Shown here: piece by piece, positions 8,613-16,796 of the stretch
Numbering within the stretch: the stretch's first letter is position 1
Layout: every line of letters starts with the position of its first letter
DNA from: Pseudomonas sp. REP124
GTDB taxonomy: Bacteria; Pseudomonadota; Gammaproteobacteria; Pseudomonadales; Pseudomonadaceae
DNA: 50,065 bases
Direction: 5' to 3'
Assembly: GCF_020164475.1 (NCBI RefSeq)
Contig: NZ_JAIQWX010000033.1
Location: 1 to 50,065 of the forward strand
Notes under the pieces: generated by a model
What the model saw: the letters and a program-made list of their open reading frames with translations, nothing else
Databases searched by the model: none
Told to the model about the DNA's origin: nothing
Program-made: the position numbers and the translations under genes

Positions 8613-10877
8613 ATGAGCGACATTCTTGCAGACAGCTTAGATGGCGTAGAACGCCGATCGCTGGCTGACTTCACCGAAAATGCCTACCTCAACTACTCCA
8701 TGTACGTGATCATGGACCGTGCCCTGCCGCATATCGGCGACGGCCTGAAGCCCGTACAACGGCGCATCGTCTATGCCATGAGCGAGTTGGGTCTGGATGC
8801 CGACTCCAAACACAAGAAATCGGCGCGTACCGTCGGTGACGTGCTCGGCAAGTTCCACCCCCACGGCGACTCGGCCTGCTACGAAGCCATGGTGCTGATG
8901 GCCCAGCCGTTCAGCTATCGCTACACGCTGGTGGACGGCCAGGGTAACTGGGGTGCACCGGACGATCCCAAGTCCTTCGCCGCCATGCGTTACACCGAGG
9001 CACGGCTGTCGCGCTATTCCGAAGTGCTGCTCAGCGAACTGGGGCAGGGCACTGCGGACTGGGGCCCGAACTTCGACGGTACCCTCGACGAACCCCTGGT
9101 ATTGCCGGCACGTTTGCCGAACATCCTGCTCAACGGCACCACCGGCATCGCCGTGGGCATGGCCACCGACGTTCCGCCGCACAACCTGCGCGAAGTCGCC
9201 AGCGCCTGCGTGCGCTTGCTCGATGAGCCCAAGGCCACGGTCGAACAGCTCTGCGAACACATCCAGGGCCCGGATTACCCGACCGAAGCGGAAATCATCA
9301 CGCCGCGCGCTGAACTCCTGAAAATCTATGAAACCGGTCGTGGTTCGGTGCGCATGCGCGCCGTTTATCACATCGAAGACGGCGATATCGTCGTCACCGC
9401 GCTGCCGCATCAGGTCTCCGGGGCCAAGGTCCTGGAGCAGATCGCCGCGATGATGCAGGCCAAGCCGTCCAAGGCGCCGCAAGTGGCGGACCTACGTGAC
9501 GAGTCGGACCACGAGAACCCGTGCCGCATCGTGATCATCCCGGTCAACAGCCGCGTCGATCATGAAGCGCTGATGCAGCACCTGTTCGCCACCACCGAGC
9601 TGGAATCCAGCTACCGGGTCAACGTCAACATCATCGGCCTGGACGGCAAGCCGCAGTTGAAGAACCTGCGCAACTTGCTGGTGGAGTGGCTGGAATTCCG
9701 CGTGCAGACCGTGCGTCGCCGCCTGCAATTCCGCCTCGACAAGGTCGAGCGTCGTCTGCACCTGTTGGACGGTTTGCTGATTGCCTATCTCAATCTGGAT
9801 GAAGTGATCCACATCATCCGTACCGAGGAGCATCCGCGGGCCAAGCTGATCGAGCGCTTCGCCCTGAGCGAAATCCAGGCTGACTACATCCTCGACACCC
9901 GCTTGCGTCAGTTGGCGCGACTGGAAGAAATGAAACTGCGTTCCGAGCAGGACGAACTGCTCAAGGAACAAGCCAAGCTGCAAGCCCTGCTGAGCAGCGA
10001 AGCCAAGCTGAAGAAGCTGGTGCGCAGCGAGCTGATCAAGGACGCCGAAACCTACGGCGACGACCGTCGGTCGCCAATCGTCGAGCGCGCCGAAGCCAAG
10101 GCCCTGACCGAAACCGAGCTGCTGCCGAACGAGAAAATCACCGTCGTGCTGTCGGAAAAAGGCTGGGTACGTTCGGCCAAGGGTCATGAAATCGACGCCA
10201 CCGGGCTTTCCTACAAGGCCGGCGATGGCTTCAAGACCTCGGCAGCGGGGCGCTCCAACCAGTTCGCGGTGTTTATCGACTCCACCGGTCGCAGCTATTC
10301 GGTGGCGGCGCACACCTTGCCATCGGCCCGTGGCCAGGGCGAACCGCTGACCGGTCGTCTGACGCCACCGCCTGGCGCGAGCTTTGAATGCGTGCTGATG
10401 CCCGAAGACGATGCGCTGTACGTCATCGCCTCCGACGCCGGCTACGGTTTCGTGGTCAAGGGTGAAGATCTGCAGGCCAAGAACAAGGCGGGCAAGGCGC
10501 TGTTGAGCCTGCCGAACAACGCCAAAGTGATCGCGCCGCGCCCGGTGGCCGATCGCGAGCAGAACTGGCTGGCGTCGGTGACCACCGAAGGTCGCCTGCT
10601 GATCTTCAAGATCAGTGATCTGCCACAATTAGGTAAGGGCAAAGGCAACAAGATCATCGGGATTTCCGGTGAGCGAGTGGCCAGTCGCGAAGAGTTTGTC
10701 ACGGACATCGCCGTCATACCGGAAGGCGCAACCTTGGTGCTGCAGGCCGGAAAACGTACCTTGTCGCTGAAAGCGGACGACCTCGAACACTACAAAGGTG
10801 AACGTGGGCGTCGTGGCAACAAATTGCCACGTGGCTTCCAGCGAGTGGATGCGCTGCTCGTCGAAAACCTCAATTAA
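8613..10877 (+). CDS. parC: ParC, DNA topoisomerase IV subunit A
   Basis: The 754-residue breakage-reunion subunit of topoisomerase IV, the length known for pseudomonad ParC. The catalytic tyrosine is Tyr127 in [11 protein letters not shown]. The quinolone-resistance region reads [11 protein letters not shown] with Ser87 and Glu91, the susceptible-type residues. The C-terminal third forms the degenerate DNA-wrapping beta-pinwheel. I use the ATG at 8613 (GAGG eight bases upstream) rather than an in-frame extension into the protease gene. A hairpin follows the stop. Confidence 0.96.
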   Translation: MSDILADSLDGVERRSLADFTENAYLNYSMYVIMDRALPHIGDGLKPVQRRIVYAMSELGLDADSKHKKSARTVGDVLGKFHPHGDSACYEAMVLMAQPFSYRYTLVDGQGNWGAPDDPKSFAAMRYTEARLSRYSEVLLSELGQGTADWGPNFDGTLDEPLVLPARLPNILLNGTTGIAVGMATDVPPHNLREVASACVRLLDEPKATVEQLCEHIQGPDYPTEAEIITPRAELLKIYETGRGSVRMRAVYHIEDGDIVVTALPHQVSGAKVLEQIAAMMQAKPSKAPQVADLRDESDHENPCRIVIIPVNSRVDHEALMQHLFATTELESSYRVNVNIIGLDGKPQLKNLRNLLVEWLEFRVQTVRRRLQFRLDKVERRLHLLDGLLIAYLNLDEVIHIIRTEEHPRAKLIERFALSEIQADYILDTRLRQLARLEEMKLRSEQDELLKEQAKLQALLSSEAKLKKLVRSELIKDAETYGDDRRSPIVERAEAKALTETELLPNEKITVVLSEKGWVRSAKGHEIDATGLSYKAGDGFKTSAAGRSNQFAVFIDSTGRSYSVAAHTLPSARGQGEPLTGRLTPPPGASFECVLMPEDDALYVIASDAGYGFVVKGEDLQAKNKAGKALLSLPNNAKVIAPRPVADREQNWLASVTTEGRLLIFKISDLPQLGKGKGNKIIGISGERVASREEFVTDIAVIPEGATLVLQAGKRTLSLKADDLEHYKGERGRRGNKLPRGFQRVDALLVENLN

Positions 10878-10886
10878 GCGTCCTAG

Positions 10887-10926
10887 AGCGCCGGATCTAC
10901 GATTTAACGCGTAGTTCGGCGCTTTG
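10887..10926 (+). terminator. Possible terminator after parC
   Basis: AGCGCCG at 10887-10893 pairs with CGGCGCT at 10917-10923, extended inwards by CTACG/CGTAG; a short TTT follows. The stem is strong but the T-run is poor, so termination may be partial. Confidence 0.5.
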
Positions 10927-11053
10927 GCGCTGGAGTCGGAGCGCATATTCACGGATGATATGCCCTTTCAAGCGCCGGCGTGGCCGAGCGTTCTTCATAT
11001 TTATTGAGTATTTTCACTGTGATCGACCTTATGGCGATCACCTGGATGGGACG

Positions 11054-11770
11054 ATGACTGCTCTGCGCCTTCCTTTTATTCTCATGCTCGCCGGGCTTCT
11101 AGGCCTGGCGGGTTGCAGCGTGCACCAGCCGGTGTCGCTGTACCAACTGGACACAGGAAGTCCGGTTCAGCCTGCGCAAAGCGCGGGCATGGCAGTTTTG
11201 CTGGGGCCGGTGACCGTTGCCGACTATCTGCAACGCGAAACCCTGTTGCAGCGCCAGCCTGACGGCAGCCTGCAGGCTTCGACCGATGGTCGCTGGGCTG
11301 GCAGCCTGTCTTCTGACATAGATCAGTTGCTGTTGCGTCAGGTGTCCGGTCGCCTGGACAGCCAGCGCGTCGTGCTGGCGCCGGCTACCGCAGGTTTCAC
11401 CCCGGATGTTCAGGTTTTGCTGACCATCACTCGCCTGGACTCGGGCCAGAAGCAACCGGCGATCCTCGATGCCCAGTGGCGTTTGATCGACCGTCGTGGT
11501 CAGGTGCGTGACAACCGCATCATTCACCTTCAGGAACAACACGCCGGTACCACGGCCGCCCAGGTTCATGCGCAGGGTGCGTTGTTGCAGAAACTCGCCG
11601 AGCAGCTGTCCGTGGCGCTCAAGCCGCTGGCCAACCAGCCACCGGTAGCCGAAGCCGCACCGCGCAAGGCACCCGCCAAGCCTGTGGCGCCTGCCGCTGA
11701 GGCCGAAAAGCAGCCGAAGATCCCGATGGCTGCGCCGATTCGCACCGATATGGAAGTGTTCCGCTTCTAA
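11054..11770 (+). CDS. PqiC-like ABC-transport auxiliary lipoprotein
   Basis: A 238-residue lipoprotein with signal LLGLAGC (Cys near residue 19) and a domain of the PqiC/YmbA family, outer-membrane partners of PqiAB-type MCE lipid-transport machines. Supporting features are the early VSLYQLDTG, a conserved LLGPVTVADYLQR and late DAQWRLIDRRGQV. The last 50 residues are Pro/Ala/Lys-rich, unusual for the family and probably a flexible tail. Start is the ATG at 11054, giving the signal peptide at the very N-terminus. No pqiA or pqiB gene is in the window, so it is an orphan here. It follows parC after 176 bases. Confidence 0.78.
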   Translation: MTALRLPFILMLAGLLGLAGCSVHQPVSLYQLDTGSPVQPAQSAGMAVLLGPVTVADYLQRETLLQRQPDGSLQASTDGRWAGSLSSDIDQLLLRQVSGRLDSQRVVLAPATAGFTPDVQVLLTITRLDSGQKQPAILDAQWRLIDRRGQVRDNRIIHLQEQHAGTTAAQVHAQGALLQKLAEQLSVALKPLANQPPVAEAAPRKAPAKPVAPAAEAEKQPKIPMAAPIRTDMEVFRF

Positions 11771-11790
11771 GGTCGTCGTTGATTCATCGC

Positions 11791-11822
11791 CAAAGCCCGC
11801 CTTGTGTGGGCTTTGTTGTTTC
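11791..11822 (+). terminator. Rho-independent terminator after the PqiC-like gene
   Basis: CAAAGCCC at 11791-11798 pairs with GGGCTTTG at 11808-11815 and is followed by TTGTTT. It ends the parE-parC-lipoprotein block. Confidence 0.8.
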
Positions 11823-11840
11823 TGCAGGGTTGAGATTTTC

Positions 11841-11966
11841 GCTGGCTGTTCCGGCCTCTTCGCGGGCAAGCCCGCTCCCACAGTGGACGATGGTGTACCC
11901 CGGTTCTGTATACGCCGCGATCCCTGTGGGAGCGGGCTTGCCCGCGAATGGGCCCGCACAGCCAGC
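11841..11966. repeat. Extended REPIN with inverted outer flanks
   Basis: Arms 11859-11882 and 11925-11948 are inverted copies of TGTGGGAGCGGGCTTGCCCG plus CGAA. Beyond the arms the symmetry goes on: GGCC near 11853 and 11951, and GCTGGCTGT at 11841-11849 against ACAGCCAGC at 11958-11966. The full element is therefore about 126 bases, longer than the usual two-arm unit. Confidence 0.8.
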
Positions 11967-11991
11967 AAAGAATTCCCAGATGCGCGAATCC

Positions 11992-12015
11992 TGTGGGAGC
12001 GAGCCTGCTCGCGAT
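11992..12015 (+). repeat. Solitary REP
   Basis: TGTGGGAGCGAGCCTGCTCG then CGAT, a different subtype from the REPIN just upstream. The same arm subtype occurs at 20441 and 22949. With the two flanking terminators it fills the 319-base gap between the PqiC-like gene and ahpA; no gene is visible there. Confidence 0.8.
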
Positions 12016-12035
12016 AGCTCCACACCAGGCAACAA

Positions 12036-12071
12036 AAAAGCCCGCAGACGATCACTCATCTGCGGGCTTTT
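12036..12071 (-). terminator. Terminator of the AhpA/YtjB-family gene
   Basis: A 13-bp perfect stem (AAAAGCCCGCAGA / TCTGCGGGCTTTT) with a 10-base loop. On the minus strand it is followed by TTTTTTGT. It could work in both directions. Confidence 0.88.
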
Positions 12072-12089
12072 CTACATCAAGGCTGGCGG

Positions 12090-13571
12090 TTAAGCCCGGC
12101 GCTCATGCATCCGCGCCAACTGCCGCTCGAGCATCGACGGATAAGGCTCCATCAACCGCTCCACACAGCAAGCCCCCTCAGGGCTGGCGATCGGTCGGAT
12201 GCGGGCGCGTTGGCGAATCAACGCATCGTCGCTGATCTTGCGCTCAACCAGCAGCAGGTTACGGCTGTGCTGCGACAGGGCCAGGGCGTCCTGGGCCGGG
12301 TCGGTCAGCAGCAGGTCGATCTGGCTCAGACCGAACAACTCGTCACCCAGAGTCAGGCCCAACTGCAATTGCAGGGTGATGCCGCTGTCGGCGACTTCGA
12401 TCTGCAACTGGTGACCCAATGCCCTCAGCAACTCGCCACAGCAGATGGCGTTGGTCAGGTAGTCGTCGCCGCTGTCCTCGGTATGGAACAGCATCAGCGT
12501 GCTGCCATCGTTCAGGGTGTGCAGCTCGCTCTGATAGAGCGACGCCGCTTGATCAAGGCAGTCGCGGTAGCGTTTGAGCAATTCTTCCAGGCGAGTGCGA
12601 GGCAGGCGGCGCAGCTGCTCCTGAGAACCCAGCTGCACGGCCAGCACGGCGCTGTGTTGAGGCAGATTGGATTTGACCGGCGTTTTTACCGGGCTGTCCT
12701 CTGATTCATCGAGCAGATCGGCGAACGCATCATCGTCATCATCATCGACGGTGCTGACAGCGCGCCGTGGCGCAGCTTTGACTGCGGTCAACGGACGGCC
12801 TTCGTCGAAACCCGGTTGCGCATCGTCGTAATCATTGTCGTCGAACTCGGGCTCCGGTTCAGACTCGGGTTCGGCAGGTTCCGGTGCGAAGTCGGCGTGC
12901 AGTTGGCGCGCCAGATCGCCGATCTCGTCCTGACGGTCAATGCCAGGGGTGTTTTCGTCGATACGGCGCAACCACACCCGCAACTGCAACAGAGGCGTGG
13001 TGATGTGGCGGCCCAGGCGCAGGCTCAAGGCCAGCGACAGTGCCAGCAGGATCGCGCTCAGAATGCCCATGCTCTGCAGGCTGATGGTCATCGGCTGCTG
13101 GAACTGGTCCATGTCCAGGCTGATGCGCAACTGGCCGGCGGTCACGTCCTGGAAGGTGATCTTGCTCTGATAGATGCCTTCGGCTTCACCCAACAGGCCG
13201 TGCTTGGGACGCTGACCGGCTTCGGCAAGGATGCGGTTATCCATGCTGTAGATGGCGGCGTGGGCTACCAGCTTGTTCTTGGTCAGGTTATTGAGCAGCA
13301 CATTGAGGCTGAGGATGTCGTTGGACACCAGCAGCTCGGTAGCGGAGGTCGCGGTCTGCGTGGTCAGGCTTTCACCCAGCGCATCCGCCTGCTCGTGCAT
13401 GGCCTGCTTGAACTGCAAACCCATCACACCGGCATAGATCACCAGGGCCAGGGCGACCAGGATCACGTTATGGCTGGCGATGCGCAATGCAATCGGTACA
13501 CGGCGGTGGCGCAGTGCCCGGAAGATCAGCAGAAAGAAGTTATCGGTTTTTACTGGCGTGGGCCGGTTCAC
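12090..13571 (-). CDS. AhpA/YtjB-family HAMP membrane protein
   Basis: A 493-residue inner-membrane protein. Order: helix 33-52, periplasmic part 53-164, helix 165-184, HAMP-like 185-228, a very acidic linker 229-292 with runs of Asp/Glu, then a soluble domain from about 305. YtjB/Smp in E. coli is also divergent from serB, which supports the family call. The soluble domain resembles a class III nucleotide cyclase fold (VLAVQLGSQEQL, NDGSTLMLFH, LQLGLTLGDELF) without obvious catalytic Asp pair, so it is probably a degenerate sensor. Start is GTG. A strong promoter is visible upstream. The family was once linked to haemolysin expression in Pasteurella; the role here is unknown. Confidence 0.8.
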   Translation of the reverse strand: MNRPTPVKTDNFFLLIFRALRHRRVPIALRIASHNVILVALALVIYAGVMGLQFKQAMHEQADALGESLTTQTATSATELLVSNDILSLNVLLNNLTKNKLVAHAAIYSMDNRILAEAGQRPKHGLLGEAEGIYQSKITFQDVTAGQLRISLDMDQFQQPMTISLQSMGILSAILLALSLALSLRLGRHITTPLLQLRVWLRRIDENTPGIDRQDEIGDLARQLHADFAPEPAEPESEPEPEFDDNDYDDAQPGFDEGRPLTAVKAAPRRAVSTVDDDDDDAFADLLDESEDSPVKTPVKSNLPQHSAVLAVQLGSQEQLRRLPRTRLEELLKRYRDCLDQAASLYQSELHTLNDGSTLMLFHTEDSGDDYLTNAICCGELLRALGHQLQIEVADSGITLQLQLGLTLGDELFGLSQIDLLLTDPAQDALALSQHSRNLLLVERKISDDALIRQRARIRPIASPEGACCVERLMEPYPSMLERQLARMHERRA

Positions 13572-13606
13572 TTGAGCTCGGCTCTTAGTCCGTGAAGTTG
13601 ACGCGC

Positions 13607-13634
13607 AGTATAGCGAGAGGCCCTAGACCGTCAA
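13607..13634 (-). promoter_or_regulatory. Sigma-70 promoter of the AhpA/YtjB-family gene
   Basis: On the minus strand TTGACG (13629-13634), 16 bases, TATACT (13607-13612), five of six consensus bases in each box. Transcription would begin near 13600, about 30 bases before the GTG start. Confidence 0.7.
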
Positions 13635-13705
13635 AGCGCTCACGGTGCCCGATGGTCACTGAAAGTGGGTAGAATGCGGTTTTTTTCCACTTGCGGGGGT
13701 GCGCC

Positions 13706-14920
13706 TTGCGCGAAATCGTCCTGATAAACATCACCGGATCCGATCGTCCGGGTCTGACTGCGGCCATTACCGGCGTTCTGGCCCAGGGTGGTGTGAACAT
13801 TCTCGACATCGGTCAGGCGGTGATCCACGACACCCTGTCGTTCGGCATCCTGGTTGAAATTCCCGACACCGAACAAGGCAAGTCGGTCCTCAAGGACATC
13901 CTGTTCAAAGGCTACGAGCTGGATCAACAGGTGCGTTTCACGCCGGTCTCCGAGCAGGATTACCAGCAGTGGGTCGGCAACCAGGGCAAAAAGCGCCACA
14001 TCGTGACGCTGCTGACCCGCAAGGTGACCGCCGGCCAATTGCAGGCCGTAAGCTCGATCACCGCCAAGTACGGCCTGAACATTGATCACATCGATCGCCT
14101 GTCCGGGCGCATGCCGCTCGATACTCCGGCCGACCAAGGCAAGGGCTGCATCGAGTTTTCCGTGCGTGGCGAAGCGGCCGATCCGCAGGCACTGCGCGCC
14201 GAATTCCTCAGCGTGGCCCAAGAACTGAACGTCGATATCGCTTTCCAGGAAGATTCGCTGTTCCGTCGCAATCGCCGTCTGGCGGTGTTCGACATGGACT
14301 CGACCCTGATCGAAGCCGAAGTCATCGACGAACTGGCCAAGGCCGCCGGCGTGGGCGACAAAGTCTCGGAAATTACCGAGCGGGCCATGGCCGGTGAACT
14401 GGATTTCCGTGCCAGCTTCAAGGAGCGTCTGGCTTTGCTCAAGGGTCTGGATGTCGGCGTGCTGGACTCGATCGGCGCTTCGCTGCGTCTGACCGAAGGC
14501 GCCGAAACCCTGTTCGCCGAACTCAAGCGTCTGGGCTACAAGACGGCCATTCTGTCAGGCGGCTTCACCTATTTCGCCAAGCAGTTGCAGGCCAAGCTGG
14601 GCATCGATTACGTGTTCGCCAACGAGCTGGAAGTGGTGGACGGCAAGGTGACCGGTGTCGCAGTCGAGCCGATTGTCGATGCGCAGCGCAAGGCTGATCT
14701 ATTGAAGGAACTGGCGGTCAAGGAAGGTTTGCGTCTGGAGCAGACCATTGCGGTCGGCGACGGCGCCAACGATTTGCCGATGCTGGCGATTGCCGGACTG
14801 GGCGTCGCATTCCGCGCCAAGCCGTTGGTTAAACAGTCGGCCAAGCAGGCGATCTCGACCCTGGGGCTGGATGGTGTGCTTTACCTGCTGGGCTTCCGCG
14901 ATCGCGACGGGCAGCTATAA
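13706..14920 (+). CDS. serB: SerB, phosphoserine phosphatase
   Basis: The last step of serine synthesis: phosphoserine to serine plus phosphate. The 404-residue form has two N-terminal ACT-like regulatory domains (about 1-80 and 95-180), the long SerB layout of pseudomonads, then a HAD phosphatase. The nucleophile motif DMDST is at 196-200, motif II is in AILSGGF near 285, and GDGANDLPML near 352 binds magnesium. I choose the TTG at 13706, which has GGGGG six to eight bases before it; the TTG at 13691 would add five residues and lacks a ribosome site. TAGAAT at 13670-13675 may be its -10 box, without a good -35. Confidence 0.95.
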   Translation: MREIVLINITGSDRPGLTAAITGVLAQGGVNILDIGQAVIHDTLSFGILVEIPDTEQGKSVLKDILFKGYELDQQVRFTPVSEQDYQQWVGNQGKKRHIVTLLTRKVTAGQLQAVSSITAKYGLNIDHIDRLSGRMPLDTPADQGKGCIEFSVRGEAADPQALRAEFLSVAQELNVDIAFQEDSLFRRNRRLAVFDMDSTLIEAEVIDELAKAAGVGDKVSEITERAMAGELDFRASFKERLALLKGLDVGVLDSIGASLRLTEGAETLFAELKRLGYKTAILSGGFTYFAKQLQAKLGIDYVFANELEVVDGKVTGVAVEPIVDAQRKADLLKELAVKEGLRLEQTIAVGDGANDLPMLAIAGLGVAFRAKPLVKQSAKQAISTLGLDGVLYLLGFRDRDGQL

Positions 14921-14951
14921 CACCGCACAACATCTAACGCCGCAAAACAAC

Positions 14952-15040
14952 TGTGGGAGCGGGCTTGCTCGCGAATACGGAGTGTCAGACAACTCAATGT
15001 CGACTGATACACCGCTTTCGCGAGCAAGCCCGCTCCCACA
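14952..15040. repeat. REPIN, family A (89 bases, head-inside)
   Basis: Arms 14952-14975 and 15017-15040 are inverted copies of TGTGGGAGCGGGCTTGCTCG then CGAA. Read on the minus strand, the spacer begins with the 17-base GCGGTGTATCAGTCGAC, identical to the spacer of the 89-base element at 46122-46210. It separates the convergent serB and psd genes, 19 bases from the psd stop. Confidence 0.88.
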
Positions 15041-15058
15041 TTGGGTTTTGCGTCAGGC

Positions 15059-15919
15059 TCAGGCCTTTGGCGCGCCCAGGCCCTGACCCATCTGCACCGG
15101 CGATCCCGCCGCCAGTTCTTCAGCCCATTTCACCTGATCCGGCCCGAACAGCACGACAGCGGTCGAACCCAATTTGAAACGACCCAGCTCCGCACCTTTT
15201 TGCAGGTGGATCGGCGCGCGGGCGGCTTCGTCGTAGCGGAAGGTTTTCAGTTCGCGCTTCGGTGGAGTGACCAGGCCAGCCCACACGGTTTCGATCGATG
15301 CGACGATCATCGCACCCACCAGCACCACGGCCATCGGCCCGCGCTCGGTGTCGAAAATACACGCCACACGCTCGTTGCGGGCGAACAGTTCCGGAACGTT
15401 TTCGGCCGTGGTCTGGTTCACCGAGAAAATCCGCCCCGGGATGTAGACCATCTCACGCAAAGTACCGGCCAGCGGCATGTGTACGCGGTGGTAGTCCTTC
15501 GGCGACAGGTAGATAGTCGCAAAATCACCACCCATGAACGGCGCGGCGTTGGCAGCATCGCCACCGAGCAACTCCAGCACGCTGAAGCTGTGGCCCTTGG
15601 CCTGGAATACGCGACCGTGTTCGATCGGGCCCAATTGGCTGACGGCACCATCGGCCGGGCTGAGGATCGCGCCCGGGGTTTCGTCCAGTGGACGCGCGCC
15701 ATCTTTCAGGGCGCGGGTGAAGAAGGCGTTGAAATGCTCATAGGCGGTCAGGTCTTCGACCAGTGCCTGGGACATGTCCACCTGATAGCGCTTGGCGAAC
15801 CAGGCGGTGAAGGCATTCTTGAACCAGCGCACGCGGCACTCGGCGATGCAGCCGGCCAGTCGCGAGAGCAAGTGGTGGGGCAGCAGGTACTGGCTGATGA
15901 TAAACAGACGCTTGTTCAT
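15059..15919 (-). CDS. psd: Psd, phosphatidylserine decarboxylase proenzyme
   Basis: Makes phosphatidylethanolamine from phosphatidylserine at the inner membrane. The 286-residue proenzyme has the LGST self-cleavage site near residue 252; the new N-terminal Ser becomes the pyruvoyl group. Other conserved elements are [30 protein letters not shown] with the catalytic His, and [15 protein letters not shown] lies six bases before the ATG. It is the last gene of an HDOD-rhdA-psd unit, 17 bases after rhdA. Confidence 0.95.
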   Translation of the reverse strand: MNKRLFIISQYLLPHHLLSRLAGCIAECRVRWFKNAFTAWFAKRYQVDMSQALVEDLTAYEHFNAFFTRALKDGARPLDETPGAILSPADGAVSQLGPIEHGRVFQAKGHSFSVLELLGGDAANAAPFMGGDFATIYLSPKDYHRVHMPLAGTLREMVYIPGRIFSVNQTTAENVPELFARNERVACIFDTERGPMAVVLVGAMIVASIETVWAGLVTPPKRELKTFRYDEAARAPIHLQKGAELGRFKLGSTAVVLFGPDQVKWAEELAAGSPVQMGQGLGAPKA

Positions 15920-15936
15920 TGATTGTCCTTAAGACC

Positions 15937-16752
15937 TTAAATCTCTACAGGGGTGTCGGGATGATTGCCCCATTCGCCCCAGGAGCCGGCGTAGCCCTTG
16001 ACCCGCGGATAACCGAGGGACTTGGCCACCAGATAGGTGAAGCCAGAACGATGATGGGTCTGGCAGTGGGTGATGACTTCTTTGTCTTTGCTGATCCCCA
16101 GTTGTTCCAGGATCTGCGGCATGTCGGTACGGATGCGCAGGTTGCGCGCCTGATCCATGCCGGCGGTCCATTCGAAGTTGACCGCGCCCGGGATGTGTCC
16201 GCCCTTGGCAGCCAGGACTTTCTCGCCGGAGAACTCCAGCGGCCCGCGCGCATCCCAGATCGCCAGGTCGGCGGCGCCGAGACGGCTTTGCAGGTATTCG
16301 CGGGTGGCGGTGGGTTCGTTGTGCAGGGTCAACGGCACCGGGCCGCCAACCGGCGTCGGGACCTGGATCGACATCGGCAAGCCTTCGGCCAGCCAGGCCG
16401 GCAGGCCACCGTCGATGTAGTGGTATTTGTGGTGACCGATCACATCCAGCAGCCAGATGAAACGCCCGGCCCAGCCGCCGCCTTCGTCGTCATACACCAC
16501 GTAGACTGCGTCGGGATTGTGGCCCAATTCGCCGAACAGCGCTTCGAGCGCCGCTTGCGGCGGCATCAGCCCCGGCGCAGGCGCCTGGCCGAGCTGGGTG
16601 CGTTTCGGGTCGACAAAACGCGCGCCAGGAATGTGCCCTTCGGTGTAGCGGGCGCTGCTGGTCAGGTCGACCAGAATCAGCTCGCGGGCCTCGAGGCGAG
16701 GGAGCAAGTCGCTCGGCTCGATGACCAGCGGCAAGCCAGAGAAGTCAGACAT
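15937..16752 (-). CDS. rhdA: RhdA, thiosulfate sulfurtransferase (rhodanese)
   Basis: A 271-residue two-domain rhodanese. The active-site loop reads CQTHHR with Cys at residue 230, the same loop and residue number that I recall for Azotobacter vinelandii RhdA, which moves sulfane sulfur from thiosulfate to cyanide or thiol acceptors. This differs from the CRxGx[RT] loops of mitochondrial rhodanese and mercaptopyruvate sulfurtransferases. The N-terminal domain lacks the cysteine, as usual. GGAG seven bases before the ATG at 16752 favours this start over one six residues upstream. Located between psd and the HDOD gene; cytoplasmic. Confidence 0.9.
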   Translation of the reverse strand: MSDFSGLPLVIEPSDLLPRLEARELILVDLTSSARYTEGHIPGARFVDPKRTQLGQAPAPGLMPPQAALEALFGELGHNPDAVYVVYDDEGGGWAGRFIWLLDVIGHHKYHYIDGGLPAWLAEGLPMSIQVPTPVGGPVPLTLHNEPTATREYLQSRLGAADLAIWDARGPLEFSGEKVLAAKGGHIPGAVNFEWTAGMDQARNLRIRTDMPQILEQLGISKDKEVITHCQTHHRSGFTYLVAKSLGYPRVKGYAGSWGEWGNHPDTPVEI

Positions 16753-16796
16753 GTGAGGTCTCCAGAGCACAAAAAAACGGGGATTGTAACGCAGGC

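Noticed and set aside
10970..10990. A tRNA-like 5' end (GGCGTGGCCGAGC)
   Set aside because: No matching acceptor 3' strand, anticodon arm or T-arm follows.
10887..11053. Small RNA gene in the parC-lipoprotein gap
   Set aside because: A hairpin exists but there is no convincing promoter paired with a T-run terminator.
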